Part shown: positions 1 through 8,854 of the stretch, in pieces
Numbering within the stretch: the first letter of the stretch is position 1
Layout of the letters: every line of letters begins with the position of its first letter
Assembly: GCA_964640175.1 (NCBI GenBank)
Contig: CAZXFW010000001.1
Coordinates: 1-64,000 of the forward strand
DNA: 64,000 nt
Reading direction: 5' to 3'
From: JACKDX01 sp964640175
GTDB lineage: Bacteria; Myxococcota_A; Polyangia; Polyangiales; GCA-016699535
Position numbers and translations under genes: made by a program
Notes under the pieces: generated by a model
Databases searched by the model: none
What the model saw: only the letters and a program-made list of their open reading frames with translations
What the model was told of the DNA's origin: nothing

Positions 1-1
1 G

Positions 2-340
2 GTTGCTATCAACTCTAGCGGAAAAGGGTTGCAGGGAAACGGAGCCGATAAAAACCGCGGCGCGTTAAAACAGTTCGCCATGCACTATCCTCTGCTGTTG
101 GATGAGAGTGGAAAAGTAGGAAAACTGTATGGCGCCAAGACAACTCCTCACATGTTTATTATTGATGCTAAAGGCACGCTGGCCTACATCGGTGCCGTCG
201 ATAATGCCCCACTGGGAACCACGGAAGGAGACACACACGTCGTGTATGTCGAAAGCGCCGTTAAAGACCTACGCGCAGGCAAGCCGGTAACCAATTCCAA
301 AACACAAGCCTACGGCTGCAGCGTCAAATACGCTAAGTGA
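2..340 (+). CDS. Thioredoxin-fold (redoxin/AhpC-TSA type) protein, 3' part
   Basis: The reading frame is open from the window edge, so the start and probably the redox-active cysteines lie outside. The visible part begins VAINSSGKG, typical of the strand after the active site in redoxin/peroxiredoxin-like proteins. It continues with the thioredoxin-fold cis-proline region (KTTPHMFIIDAKG, around the middle of the fragment) and a final helix. The C-terminus carries YGCSVKYAK, and the sequence matches the end of small secreted or cytosolic redoxins that handle peroxides or disulfides. The gene converges on the dehydrogenase gene that ends 5 nt away. Exact subfamily and localisation cannot be judged without the N-terminus. 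Confidence 0.75.
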   Translation, partial: VAINSSGKGLQGNGADKNRGALKQFAMHYPLLLDESGKVGKLYGAKTTPHMFIIDAKGTLAYIGAVDNAPLGTTEGDTHVVYVESAVKDLRAGKPVTNSKTQAYGCSVKYAK

Positions 341-345
341 CTCTA

Positions 346-1359
346 CTACACTGGTAGTTTCTTCAATGCGTTCGGTTCTACCAGGGTGCTTGGCAATAAA
401 CCCGATTCAAACACATTAAGATTATCAATGGTTGTTTCGGCAATGTGGGTCAAGGCTTCGCTAGTGAAAAAGCCTTGATGTGCCGTAATCAGCACGTTGG
501 GAAAGGTCAACAGCCTCGCAAATACGTCATCTTGGATAACGGTTGAACTAAGATCTCGAAAGAATAAATCGCCTTCCTCTTCGTAAACATCAATGCCTAA
601 GTTAGCGATTCGTCCGTTTTTAAGACCTCGAATCACTGCTCGCGTATCAATCAAACCACCTCGGCTCGTATTAATAAGCATGACAGCGTTTTTCATTTGC
701 CGAATTGCTGCATCGTTAATGAGATGATGCGTTTCGGGTGTCAACGGGCAATGTAAACTGATCACATCACTCTGGGCATACAAATCCTCCAGAGAAACAT
801 AATCAACACCCAAACTGAGACACACTTCGTTTGGATAAGGGTCAAACGCCACCACCTTACACCCGATGCCGCGCATGATGCGCGCGCAGACATTGCCGAT
901 TCGACCAGTACCAATCAATCCGATGGTGCGTTGACACAGATCAAAACCAAGGAGACCTTGCAGCTCGAAATTGCCTTCACGGACTCGTGCATGTGCCCGA
1001 TGAATCCGACGATTAAGACACAATATCAATCCTAAAGTATGCTCAGCCACAGCATCCGGTGAATAGGCAGGAACTCGTGCCACACGTACACCAAGGTTGG
1101 ATGCTGAAACGAGATCTACGTTATTAAACCCTGTACACCGCAAAACAACATAACGAACACCATTGGCATGAAGCCCTTGAAGCGTCTGGGCATTAAGCTG
1201 ATCGTTGACGAATACACATACGGCTTCAAGTCCTTCAGTAAGCTTTAGCGTGCCTGGATGTAGGCGACTTTCAAAATAGTGTAGTTCATGTCGCCCATTA
1301 TTTGCTTTGCCTAAGAACTCTTTGTCGTAGTTCCGCGTGCTGAATACTCCCACATCCAT
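346..1359 (-). CDS. ldhA: D-2-hydroxyacid dehydrogenase, D-lactate dehydrogenase type
   Basis: A 337-residue NAD-dependent D-2-hydroxyacid dehydrogenase, best fitting fermentative D-lactate dehydrogenase, which interconverts pyruvate and D-lactate in the cytosol. The Rossmann motif IGLIGTGRIG lies near residue 150. The catalytic set is visible: Arg in NTSRGG, Glu in the GIDVYEEE segment, and His in TAHQGFF. The D-LDH hallmarks TGFNNVDL and YSPDAVAEHTLG are present. ATG lies 9 nt after the stop of the PilZ gene on the same strand, so the two are probably co-transcribed. The length is normal for LdhA. Other hydroxyacid substrates cannot be excluded, but the DLFFRD stretch after the Glu motif is typical of the LdhA branch. 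Confidence 0.85.
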   Translation of the reverse strand: MDVGVFSTRNYDKEFLGKANNGRHELHYFESRLHPGTLKLTEGLEAVCVFVNDQLNAQTLQGLHANGVRYVVLRCTGFNNVDLVSASNLGVRVARVPAYSPDAVAEHTLGLILCLNRRIHRAHARVREGNFELQGLLGFDLCQRTIGLIGTGRIGNVCARIMRGIGCKVVAFDPYPNEVCLSLGVDYVSLEDLYAQSDVISLHCPLTPETHHLINDAAIRQMKNAVMLINTSRGGLIDTRAVIRGLKNGRIANLGIDVYEEEGDLFFRDLSSTVIQDDVFARLLTFPNVLITAHQGFFTSEALTHIAETTIDNLNVFESGLLPSTLVEPNALKKLPV

Positions 1360-1368
1360 AGCATCATG

Positions 1369-3456
1369 TTAGTTCGCGATGACAATCTCTAACGACGATC
1401 CCTTACCTTGCACACGGTATGCCGGAGATTTTCCAGGCTCAAAAAACACGCTAAGCTCTGAGCGATCTCCATGATTGTAAATCGACGCACGCGCAACCTG
1501 GGCATGCGCAGCAGCCAAAGGACCTGCTTTGTCTAACGCTAAAGCGCCTGGAACCACCACACGGAATCCATCCGAGAGACGGGTTCCCCGAATCTCAGTG
1601 ATCGGGCGAGACATCCGCAGTGTAAAATGCGTCCCATGGGAAAGCTTTGCAGAGCCAAACGTTTTCGATCCGGCCGTAACTGAAGGTGAAGGAACGGAAG
1701 AAGGCACAGCCACTGCTGCTGGGCGAGTTGCAATAGGCGCATTCTGGGTAGGCTCTATCGTATTGAGCCCTTCCATACGTGTAGAGCGCACTGTTCTTGC
1801 AGTAGCGTCTGCAACATTTGGATACCGTGTGGGTGCCACGGGGCCCGCTTCATACGAGGGCGCAGGGAGCGCCGTTTCAAGCAATGGATCCACCCCTTGG
1901 CTCGCAGAGCCCTCCAAACTAGCGGTGGGAGGGTGCGCCTGTACTTCATTGAGATCGGTCCCATAATCCGGCTCTGCTTCACCTAGGTCTTGCCCAGGAG
2001 CCGTCGCATAAGGTGCCTTCGGTGCAGAAGGTATTGAAGACACAGCATCCTCGTTATGGCCACGCCACAACCAAATCACTGTCACAAGGCCTATCAGTGC
2101 CACACTTACCCAAAGCCAGGCTTTTGGAATGTGTGAAAAGACAGCCAAATGCGCTTGGATGCCCTGTTGCCTTCGAGGAGGCGGCGCTGTCCTACGCCGC
2201 GTAGTACGCAATGCAGGCAGCTGAAACCCTGCTTTCGTCACGAGCAGTTCAAACATGGATTTGACTGTGCCTACGGTCTCTGAGAGTCCAGACAAGTGAC
2301 GGGACATTCCTCGACTCGATTGGCGCATGATGCGTGTGGTAGTCCTGCTTTTGGGCTGCGGCGTGAGTTGAGAAATAAGCTTCACACACGCCCGGGCAAG
2401 CGCCGTATGCACTTTAGCGACAAGGCTATGATCTTGTGCAAACAGTGATGTGTCTGCGACATCACCGTCTGCCATCCCTTCGTACATGGGTTCTTGAGAA
2501 GCACGTGCATGTACCTGAAATGGCCTGCATTCCTGATCCTGGTTTCGGTCATGGAACACGCCGAGGTGTTCTGGAGACGTCAAGCGCACGGGCGTAGGCA
2601 TTTCTTCAAAGGACTGTGGCTCTTCCTGCACACCTTCTTGCATGCCCTCTAACACTTCAGCGATAGGCTCGATCCCCTGGAACTCTTGAACAGTTGGAAC
2701 CTCTTTATTTAAAGGCTCTTCTTCATCAGAGAACAACGACGCGACGATGTCGGACGTCGGAAACATCGATGACTTTACTGAAGGCCTAGCACTCGAAGAC
2801 GCACGATCGTACACCACACTGAGCGTCAAACGCGGCATGTCATCGACCATTTGCAAGTCAACCGAAGCAAGCCGTCCACGCTGTAATGCCTGATGCTCAT
2901 CCTGCATCACAGCAACGCCTGTGTTAATACGTAGAAATGGTAAATCTTGTTCTAAGATCACCAAGTCATGAGCTTGATGTGCAGATCGCGTCAGGATCGG
3001 TGTCCGTAGCTCATCGATATAAAGCTGTGTGGACATGCTATAATCCGCAAGCCGAAGCTCACTCTGCTTGGCCTGCACCTCCCGCACTTCGGAATGTTCT
3101 TGCTCAAACCCCGTGGCGTCTAACCCATCGGCAAGCGTGCGTACCCACCGCTCAACGTCAGGATCCACCTCGGCAAAACGTACACCAAACTCTCCGATGC
3201 CACTATCGCGTTGACTGGTCCACACCACTTCGCCCTCTGCAAACACAGGCGGCTGATCGGGAGCAATCTGAAAATGACAACTCAGCCATGTGCCAATTTC
3301 AGGCAGCTTCTCTGAACGCATTTTAAGCCCACGCCGGGAAAGATTGACGCCGTCTGCATCGAGCGGTGTCTCGAATCCATGATGAGCCAGTCTGACGGAT
3401 GCTTCAAAAGGCACCCGGGGATCCATCTCTGTTCGCCGTTCAGCTACTGCCTGCAT
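1369..3456 (-). CDS. PilZ-domain membrane protein with C-terminal AMIN-like domain
   Basis: The N-terminus has a PilZ domain (about residues 5-110), with an RRxxxxxR cluster and NLSRRG matching the c-di-GMP-binding RxxxR and (D/N)xSxxG motifs. A long low-complexity, Pro/Glu-rich region follows. One membrane segment sits near residue 445, then a Pro/Ser/Ala-rich linker. The final 90 residues resemble an AMIN-type beta domain (FTLRMSRPITEIRGTRL, SELSVFFEPG). The layout suggests a cytosolic c-di-GMP sensor linked through the membrane to an envelope-binding domain; this is inference. A longer frame with a GTG start runs to 3528. The ATG at 3456 was chosen because GGAAGGAAGG lies just upstream. 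The gene is divergent from an FHA gene, hinting at shared signalling. Confidence 0.75.
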   Translation of the reverse strand: MQAVAERRTEMDPRVPFEASVRLAHHGFETPLDADGVNLSRRGLKMRSEKLPEIGTWLSCHFQIAPDQPPVFAEGEVVWTSQRDSGIGEFGVRFAEVDPDVERWVRTLADGLDATGFEQEHSEVREVQAKQSELRLADYSMSTQLYIDELRTPILTRSAHQAHDLVILEQDLPFLRINTGVAVMQDEHQALQRGRLASVDLQMVDDMPRLTLSVVYDRASSSARPSVKSSMFPTSDIVASLFSDEEEPLNKEVPTVQEFQGIEPIAEVLEGMQEGVQEEPQSFEEMPTPVRLTSPEHLGVFHDRNQDQECRPFQVHARASQEPMYEGMADGDVADTSLFAQDHSLVAKVHTALARACVKLISQLTPQPKSRTTTRIMRQSSRGMSRHLSGLSETVGTVKSMFELLVTKAGFQLPALRTTRRRTAPPPRRQQGIQAHLAVFSHIPKAWLWVSVALIGLVTVIWLWRGHNEDAVSSIPSAPKAPYATAPGQDLGEAEPDYGTDLNEVQAHPPTASLEGSASQGVDPLLETALPAPSYEAGPVAPTRYPNVADATARTVRSTRMEGLNTIEPTQNAPIATRPAAVAVPSSVPSPSVTAGSKTFGSAKLSHGTHFTLRMSRPITEIRGTRLSDGFRVVVPGALALDKAGPLAAAHAQVARASIYNHGDRSELSVFFEPGKSPAYRVQGKGSSLEIVIAN

Positions 3457-3611
3457 AAACCTTCCTTCCGTGCCTTCCGGACCCGCTCCGTGCTCCGTAT
3501 GGATTAAACTCCAAGACGGAACAGGCACTTCTGCGTTAGACTATCTGGGAGACCGAGATCATGTGTCCAATTTTCTGACATTGTCCTACATCTCACTACT
3601 CGCTACTACGT

Positions 3612-4547
3612 ATGACGGTCCGACTGATTGTTAAGCCACTAAACACTGAAATTATTGATGTTTCACGGTTTGAGTATCATTTTGACCAGGACCGTATCGT
3701 TCTAGGCCGGGGTCGGGGAGCCGATATTCGACTACCCCATGCAGGGGTAAGCACCCACCATGCCACCATCCACCGTCAACATGACCAGTGCTTCGTGGTC
3801 GATCACAACTCCACCAATGGCACCTACGTCAACGGCGCACGATTGACTGCGATGAAACCGAAGCGCTTGCATTCGGAGGATCTCATCGCCATTGGGGAAT
3901 TTGGGCTTGTGTTTCAGCTCACTTCTGCGGCTGTCACTCTGACAACCTCCGAGCGCAGCGCAGAACTGGCACGCCGCATCGTACGCGAGGTGCGCCAGGG
4001 GCTTGAACACACAGCTGTTCGTCCAACTCTGCGCGTGATCTCTGGGCCTCAACAAGGCCGAGAGCTCATCATTCCTCCTGCACCGTGCCGGCTAATCATC
4101 GGCCGTTCAGAGCACTGCGATCTGCCTCTGTCCGATGCAGACGCATCGCGTGAACACGTGGAGATCACATCCACATTGGATGGCTGTTTTGTCAAAGATC
4201 TGGAAAGCAAAAATGGCGTCTCGATCAATGGAAAACACACTCCACACAAGTTGCTTTCAGACGGAGACCACATATTGATTGGTAACACTGAAATTATTTA
4301 TTCCGATGTGGCCGATGCTCGACTCAAAGCATTAGAAACCGAAGACGACCAAACCCTACCCGTAGTCGTGCACACTAAAACCACGGCGATGTTCGCTCAA
4401 GCACAAGCCCCAATACCTGCAGAGACAACAACCCCACCTGCGACTTTAACCTCTATCAGCCATATGGATTTGATTATTTATGTCGCCGCAGCAGTAATTA
4501 TCGGCTTGAGTATTGCAGGATTGGTCGTACTTCTTACCAATCCTTAG
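3612..4547 (+). CDS. Tandem FHA-domain protein with C-terminal membrane anchor
   Basis: A 311-residue protein with two forkhead-associated domains, which bind phosphothreonine peptides. FHA1 (about residues 28-95) shows IVLGRGRGADIRLP and NSTNGTYVNG. FHA2 (about 160-240) shows IIGRSEHCDLPLSD, SREHVEI and SKNGVSINGK. Both keep the Gly-Arg, Ser-x-x-His and Asn-Gly positions needed for phosphopeptide binding. A single hydrophobic helix near the C-terminus (about 287-308, followed only by TNP) suggests a tail anchor with the FHA domains in the cytosol. It is divergent from the PilZ gene with about 155 nt between starts. Its last 4 nt overlap the convergent permease gene. A partner Ser/Thr kinase is not in the window. 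Confidence 0.85.
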   Translation: MTVRLIVKPLNTEIIDVSRFEYHFDQDRIVLGRGRGADIRLPHAGVSTHHATIHRQHDQCFVVDHNSTNGTYVNGARLTAMKPKRLHSEDLIAIGEFGLVFQLTSAAVTLTTSERSAELARRIVREVRQGLEHTAVRPTLRVISGPQQGRELIIPPAPCRLIIGRSEHCDLPLSDADASREHVEITSTLDGCFVKDLESKNGVSINGKHTPHKLLSDGDHILIGNTEIIYSDVADARLKALETEDDQTLPVVVHTKTTAMFAQAQAPIPAETTTPPATLTSISHMDLIIYVAAAVIIGLSIAGLVVLLTNP

Positions 4548-5608
4548 ATCATGCTTTTTGAGATGGCTGCAGCACCACGATGAAAAAGTAAATACAAAAA
4601 TACAGGACAGCCCACCAAGGCTGTCACTGCACCCACAGGAGCCTCAGTTCCCAAGGCCTGAAACGTGACCCGAGCCAAGGTATCCGCCAGGACCAAAAAC
4701 ACGGCACCTGCAAATGCGCTTGCAGGCAACACTAAGCGATGATCCGGTCCTACAATGAGACGGACCCCATGAGGCACGATTAACCCTACAAATCCAATCA
4801 TTCCACAGAACGCCACCACACCACCGACGATCAATGACGTGGCCACGAAAATTGCCCACTTAACTTGCTGTAAATTCACGCCCAGGTGCATAGCGGCGCT
4901 ATCTCCAAGGCTAAGCAAATTCATCCGTCCCGTTAGAAATCCTAGTGCAATCACACCTACACTCACAAACACAGCAAGCATTGCCAAAGTGTTCCACGAT
5001 TCATAACCAATCGATCCAACAAGCCAAAATAAAAGCTCTTGAGCCTGCGTGGCAGAACCAAGCATTTTCACCAAGGTAATGCATGCTGAAGCAAACGCAT
5101 TAACCACAATCCCCGCAAGTATCACGCCTGTCACACTGAGCGACCGGCTGGCTTGAGCAATCGTATATACAAACGCAGTAGCAATAAGTGCCCCTAAAAA
5201 CGATCCCAAAGGAAGTACGAATCCTGCGCTCTGCGTTCCAGTCCACACCATGGTCAGCGTTCCCCCCAACGCAGCGCCTCCGCTTGTGCCAAGAACATAA
5301 GGGTCCGCAAGTGGATTACGTAACAACGCTTGCAAAGAAGCGCCCACCGCACCAAGCGCACCTCCTGCCAATGCGCCCAACACAACCCGCGGAAGACGGA
5401 CTTCAAACAACAACACGCTTGCTGCACGCGAGCTGCGCCCTTGGACCAACATCTTGCCTATATTAAGAGCTTCAGCACCACTCATCACAGAAATTATCAC
5501 GACCGTAACGAGCGCACACAGCCCTAGCACTACCACTACTATCCATCGCCCCTTGATCGAACGCTGCATAAGAGAGCGCATACTGTACCTAGTGTCCGTT
5601 GTTTTCAA
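4544..5608 (-). CDS. FecCD-family ABC transporter permease (iron-siderophore/B12 type)
   Basis: A 354-residue polytopic membrane protein of the BtuC/FhuB/FecCD family, which forms the channel of ABC importers for ferric siderophores, haem or cobalamin. Typical signatures are visible: RLPRVVLGALAGGALG near residue 75, LLRNPLADPYVLGTSGGAA near residue 95, and GMIGFVGLIVPHGVRL near residue 270, the cytoplasmic loop that contacts the ATPase. The start overlaps the coaX stop by 4 nt, so translation is probably coupled. No ATPase or periplasmic binding-protein gene is adjacent: the next gene converges and overlaps by 4 nt. It therefore looks like an orphan permease using components encoded elsewhere. 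The substrate cannot be assigned. Confidence 0.9.
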   Translation of the reverse strand: MKTTDTRYSMRSLMQRSIKGRWIVVVVLGLCALVTVVIISVMSGAEALNIGKMLVQGRSSRAASVLLFEVRLPRVVLGALAGGALGAVGASLQALLRNPLADPYVLGTSGGAALGGTLTMVWTGTQSAGFVLPLGSFLGALIATAFVYTIAQASRSLSVTGVILAGIVVNAFASACITLVKMLGSATQAQELLFWLVGSIGYESWNTLAMLAVFVSVGVIALGFLTGRMNLLSLGDSAAMHLGVNLQQVKWAIFVATSLIVGGVVAFCGMIGFVGLIVPHGVRLIVGPDHRLVLPASAFAGAVFLVLADTLARVTFQALGTEAPVGAVTALVGCPVFLYLLFHRGAAAISKSMI

Positions 5609-6384
5609 CGGGCAACATTGCGATCGTATAGAACACGTAACCCTTCGAGAGTCAGATACTCTTCGACACTATCAATGGCAGATGAATCCGTATGAATTAA
5701 GTGCGCCAGCCCTCCTGTCGCAATGACTGTCACCTCAAAGCCCAACTCTGTCTTAAGCCGACTGACCAGAGCATCCACCAACCCAACATGTCCATAGACC
5801 AAGCCAGACTGCATGGAATGAATCGTCGTTTTTCCAAGCGCGGTTGGGGGACGCACAATTTCTGTACGAGGTAACTTTGCCGTGCGAGCAGCCAGTGCTT
5901 CAGCAGAGATTCCAAGACCAGGAGCGATCACTCCGCCCAAATATTCTCCCTTAGGAGAAACACAATCAAATGTGGTTGCCGTGCCAAAATCAACCACGAT
6001 GGCTCCATGTTTGACTCTTTCGAACGCTGCAACGGCGTTAACAATCCGATCGGCTCCGACCTCTTTCGGATTGTCATATAAAATTGGCATGCCTGTTTTG
6101 ATGCCTGGCCCCACCACTAACGTTTCAAGCCCAAACGCCAAGTGAACCGCCTGTTTCAGCGTGTCTCCAAGCACAGGCACCACCGATGCCATAATGCAAC
6201 CGGTGATCATTGGATACGAAATGCCTGCCACATCCATGAGCTGTCTGAGCACAAGATGGTACTCATCCACAGTGCTTTGACTGCGTGACTCCAAGCGATA
6301 ATGCTGGATAAGTGTTTTATCCTTGTACACGCCCAGGACTACCTGTGTGTTGCCTACGTCGATTACAAGCAGCATCGCTGTCAC
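5605..6384 (-). CDS. coaX: Type III pantothenate kinase
   Basis: CoaX phosphorylates pantothenate with ATP, the first step of coenzyme A synthesis. The 259-residue protein has the ASKHA-fold phosphate-1 motif LLVIDVGNTQVVLGV at the N-terminus. GADRIVNAVAAF, VVDFGTATTFDCV and GGVIAPGLGIS follow, all diagnostic of the type III enzyme. The catalytic Asp lies in GADRIVN. The GTG at 6384 overlaps the upstream stop by 4 nt (GTGA). An ATG three codons later is an alternative start. It sits third in a run of four genes with 4-nt overlaps, followed by the FecCD permease. Confidence 0.95.
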   Translation of the reverse strand: MTAMLLVIDVGNTQVVLGVYKDKTLIQHYRLESRSQSTVDEYHLVLRQLMDVAGISYPMITGCIMASVVPVLGDTLKQAVHLAFGLETLVVGPGIKTGMPILYDNPKEVGADRIVNAVAAFERVKHGAIVVDFGTATTFDCVSPKGEYLGGVIAPGLGISAEALAARTAKLPRTEIVRPPTALGKTTIHSMQSGLVYGHVGLVDALVSRLKTELGFEVTVIATGGLAHLIHTDSSAIDSVEEYLTLEGLRVLYDRNVAR

Positions 6385-6779
6385 TTCGGACGTAAACTCA
6401 ACGTACGTTTGATGAGCTGACCAAACGTCAACGGGCTTTCCATACTGGCCTCACTGACGATCTGTGCAATAGGAACGCTAGGAGGGGCAATCGACTTAGG
6501 CCGCACCGCTTCATGACGAACCGAACTTGCTTCTGCCATGTAGGGCACAGACCGCACGGCTGTATCGACATTAGGCAGATCGTTGCTAAAATACGCATCC
6601 GTACTTGAATGCTGTAGCTCATGTTCAGCCGTACGTTCAAAGTCCGTTGGCAGCGTTGGGGAAGCAATGGGCGCGTTTTTAAGCCCAGACACTACGACTT
6701 CACCATGCGCACTCACTTCCTTTTTGCGCTGCCTGACGCGATCTAGCAAACCTTGAAGCACATGTTCTTGATTGCTCAT
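6381..6779 (-). CDS. Hypothetical protein, 132 aa, in the coaX operon
   Basis: This protein is not recognised. It starts with a short helical segment rich in Arg/Lys/Glu (VLQGLLDRVRQRKKEV). A long, probably disordered Pro/Ser/Ala stretch follows, and it ends with another possible helix (SPLTFGQLIKRTLSLRPK). No membrane segment, signal peptide or catalytic motif is seen. Its reality as a gene is supported by exact 4-nt overlaps with both the upstream 181-residue gene and coaX. The terminal helices may be docking motifs for its operon partners, which is speculative. Confidence 0.65.
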   Translation of the reverse strand: MSNQEHVLQGLLDRVRQRKKEVSAHGEVVVSGLKNAPIASPTLPTDFERTAEHELQHSSTDAYFSNDLPNVDTAVRSVPYMAEASSVRHEAVRPKSIAPPSVPIAQIVSEASMESPLTFGQLIKRTLSLRPK

Positions 6780-7321
6780 AACTTTGAACTCACCTTGCTG
6801 GCGATTTGAGCAGCGTCATCACCGGCACGCGACCAAGACCATACTGTTTCGGCAATACTGGGATCGACAACCACAAACCGGCCTGGCTCAGACAACGGCA
6901 CACACGCGACATCCTGTTTGGAAAGCGATGAAAACAGCCCTCCTAAGAGTGCCGCAGCAGCCAGATTATCGCGATCCAACGACGGTAACCCATCCAACAC
7001 TGCAAGCAGCATGTCCCCCCAACGCTCCAGCTTTAGCCGTCCCCAGCCACAAAGGGCCAAGACACTGGTGGCATGCCCAAGCACGATTTCGGCTGTTAAG
7101 CCCTCGGCCGGAGTCCCCAGCGACTCCAACACCTGAGCCGCCAGCTCTCTTCCAAACTGGCGCATGGAGGTTAGGTCACCGCTTGCCACGGCTGCTGAAA
7201 TCAATGGAGCCGCTGCTTGACTGGACAAAACCAGCATGCGCTGCCCTTCAGCCACCCGTACCTGGCCCTTGGCCAAGTCAAACTCATAAAAACCACCAGG
7301 ATCGAACAACGGCACGTCCAT
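6776..7321 (-). CDS. Hypothetical protein, 181 aa, first gene of the coaX operon
   Basis: This protein is of unknown function. It is a soluble Ala/Leu/Gly-rich alpha/beta protein with no signal peptide. The N-terminus begins FDPGGFYEFDLAKGQVRV, and a helical core contains GLTAEIVLGHATSVLALCGWG and RWGDMLLAVLDGLP. The middle recalls small V4R/heterodimerising ligand-binding proteins in character, but I cannot place it in a family. The ATG at 7321 is divergent from the lipoprotein gene at 7399, leaving 77 nt for both promoters. It heads the 4-nt-overlapped run that leads to coaX and the permease. Confidence 0.65.
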   Translation of the reverse strand: MDVPLFDPGGFYEFDLAKGQVRVAEGQRMLVLSSQAAAPLISAAVASGDLTSMRQFGRELAAQVLESLGTPAEGLTAEIVLGHATSVLALCGWGRLKLERWGDMLLAVLDGLPSLDRDNLAAAALLGGLFSSLSKQDVACVPLSEPGRFVVVDPSIAETVWSWSRAGDDAAQIASKVSSKL

Positions 7322-7398
7322 AAGCTAAGGTGTAGAAGCTTCTCAGGGTCCATGTCAAATGTCAGGACAAACCCCTATCCCTATTATAGTGGAACTCC

Positions 7399-8712
7399 AT
7401 GTTAACATGCAGCAAGACCATTTCTGTGACCTTAGCCCTTTTAGGTGCATGTCTTGGATCGGCCTGTAACGAAGGCAATGCAGAGATTAAGGGCCTAAAA
7501 GAATGGGCTTCCTCTGTCACCAAGCCAGTTCCCACAGACACAGCTTGCCATCCGCCTGTGTTTCAGGAACGACCACACGCGGCTTCTCTGACCTTGCGAT
7601 CGCCATGGCATCCTGTTTCCGTGCATGGTGATCGAAGCGTCCGTATCGAAACGCTGCGCTCGGCACTCACCGCTTTGGAATCGATATACACCCGATGGAA
7701 GCGTGCCGACTGGCCCTTGCCGCTTCCTGATGCGGGTCGCAGTGGAGACTCTGGGATCGACGTCTTTTTGCAAACACGCACGGGGCCATGTGCACAGGCT
7801 TACCTCGAACGTATCGCGTCTGAGCAACCTTTCGATGCAGGCGTTGGCTTTGCCACCATCGCCGTTCCCAATAGCTTACGTGACCTTGAAGCCTGCATAG
7901 CTCAAGCCTTTATTCAATTAAGCTTGCTCAGTTATGAGCCCGCCGAATCAGACACATGGCGTCGCGCAACCGCATCCTATTTAGCATGGGTCTTGTCTGG
8001 TCAAGAGAACATGACACCTGACATGGCGGTGCGGCGACACCAAAGCTGGCAAGGCTGGCTGCATTCACCATCTTACTATGACGAAGGCGATGCATTGATT
8101 TGGTATCTGCTGGAACAGCATCCACAGACACACGATGGCAATTACACCATGGCCATGTGGGAACGCAGTCGACAAAAAAGCACGAAGCCTAGTTGCCTAG
8201 CCGATACTCCTCATCTCTGGCAAGCCATTTTGGCAGAGCGTCGTGGATCGGGAGAAAGTTTTGAACACACCATGAACGCACTTAGCGTCACTCGTTATTT
8301 TTCAAAAGAGATCAACGGCAAACCCCAAGCCATCTCCCAAAGTTCACTGTCTTTACCTCTACGCATCCCAGTGGCAACACACGCCATCGAACCTTTTGGA
8401 AGTGCTTACGTGCTGCTGAACATAGATCATGAACACACCGATCGACCTTTACAAGGATGGTTGCATGGTGAAGCAGGTGTACTCTGGTCCCTGATGGCCA
8501 TACGTCTCGATGCCCAAGGCAACGAACTTAGTCGCATCAGTGCACCGGTTCGATATGAGCCCAAAGTATTTCTACAAGTCGAAGTGACGCCTGAAACCAA
8601 AGCCGTGCTTTGGATCCTCACCAACCTGGCACGAGGTGCTCCCGGGTATGACGATCCTAACCCACCCAATCAACGCGCAGCCACCTTGACCCTGGGCTTG
8701 GCTGCACCGTAA
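7399..8712 (+). CDS. Lipoprotein of unknown function, 437 aa
   Basis: The N-terminus is a type II signal: a Lys-containing start, a hydrophobic stretch (VTLALLGACLGSAC), and Cys followed by NEGNAE. Two overlapping lipobox options are visible (LGAC and GSAC). The mature part is a long soluble domain with no recognised family. One helical portion (ACIAQAFIQLSLLSYEPAESD, then SYLAWVLSG and later ALIWYLLEQH) resembles the helical cores of basic peptidase-like proteins, but no HExxH is present. The C-terminal 130 residues look like a beta domain. The Asp-free residue after Cys suggests outer-membrane sorting under Lol rules. Function unknown. Confidence 0.7.
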   Translation: MLTCSKTISVTLALLGACLGSACNEGNAEIKGLKEWASSVTKPVPTDTACHPPVFQERPHAASLTLRSPWHPVSVHGDRSVRIETLRSALTALESIYTRWKRADWPLPLPDAGRSGDSGIDVFLQTRTGPCAQAYLERIASEQPFDAGVGFATIAVPNSLRDLEACIAQAFIQLSLLSYEPAESDTWRRATASYLAWVLSGQENMTPDMAVRRHQSWQGWLHSPSYYDEGDALIWYLLEQHPQTHDGNYTMAMWERSRQKSTKPSCLADTPHLWQAILAERRGSGESFEHTMNALSVTRYFSKEINGKPQAISQSSLSLPLRIPVATHAIEPFGSAYVLLNIDHEHTDRPLQGWLHGEAGVLWSLMAIRLDAQGNELSRISAPVRYEPKVFLQVEVTPETKAVLWILTNLARGAPGYDDPNPPNQRAATLTLGLAAP

Positions 8713-8854
8713 CAGCAATGCCACTATACTCCCATAACTCATTGTATTTGCTTGGAAATCACCGCATAAAACACACGTTCAAGATTCGGAAAGACTGTGC
8801 ATAACCATGTGCTAATAACAATGGATGCAGCTTCTTCCAGCACACCATGCTCTT

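Noticed and set aside
6772..7323. Long plus-strand frame of 183 codons opposite the 181-residue gene
   Set aside because: It mirrors a gene with 4-nt operon overlaps on the other strand, and its Pro/His/Thr-rich product is typical of an antisense frame.
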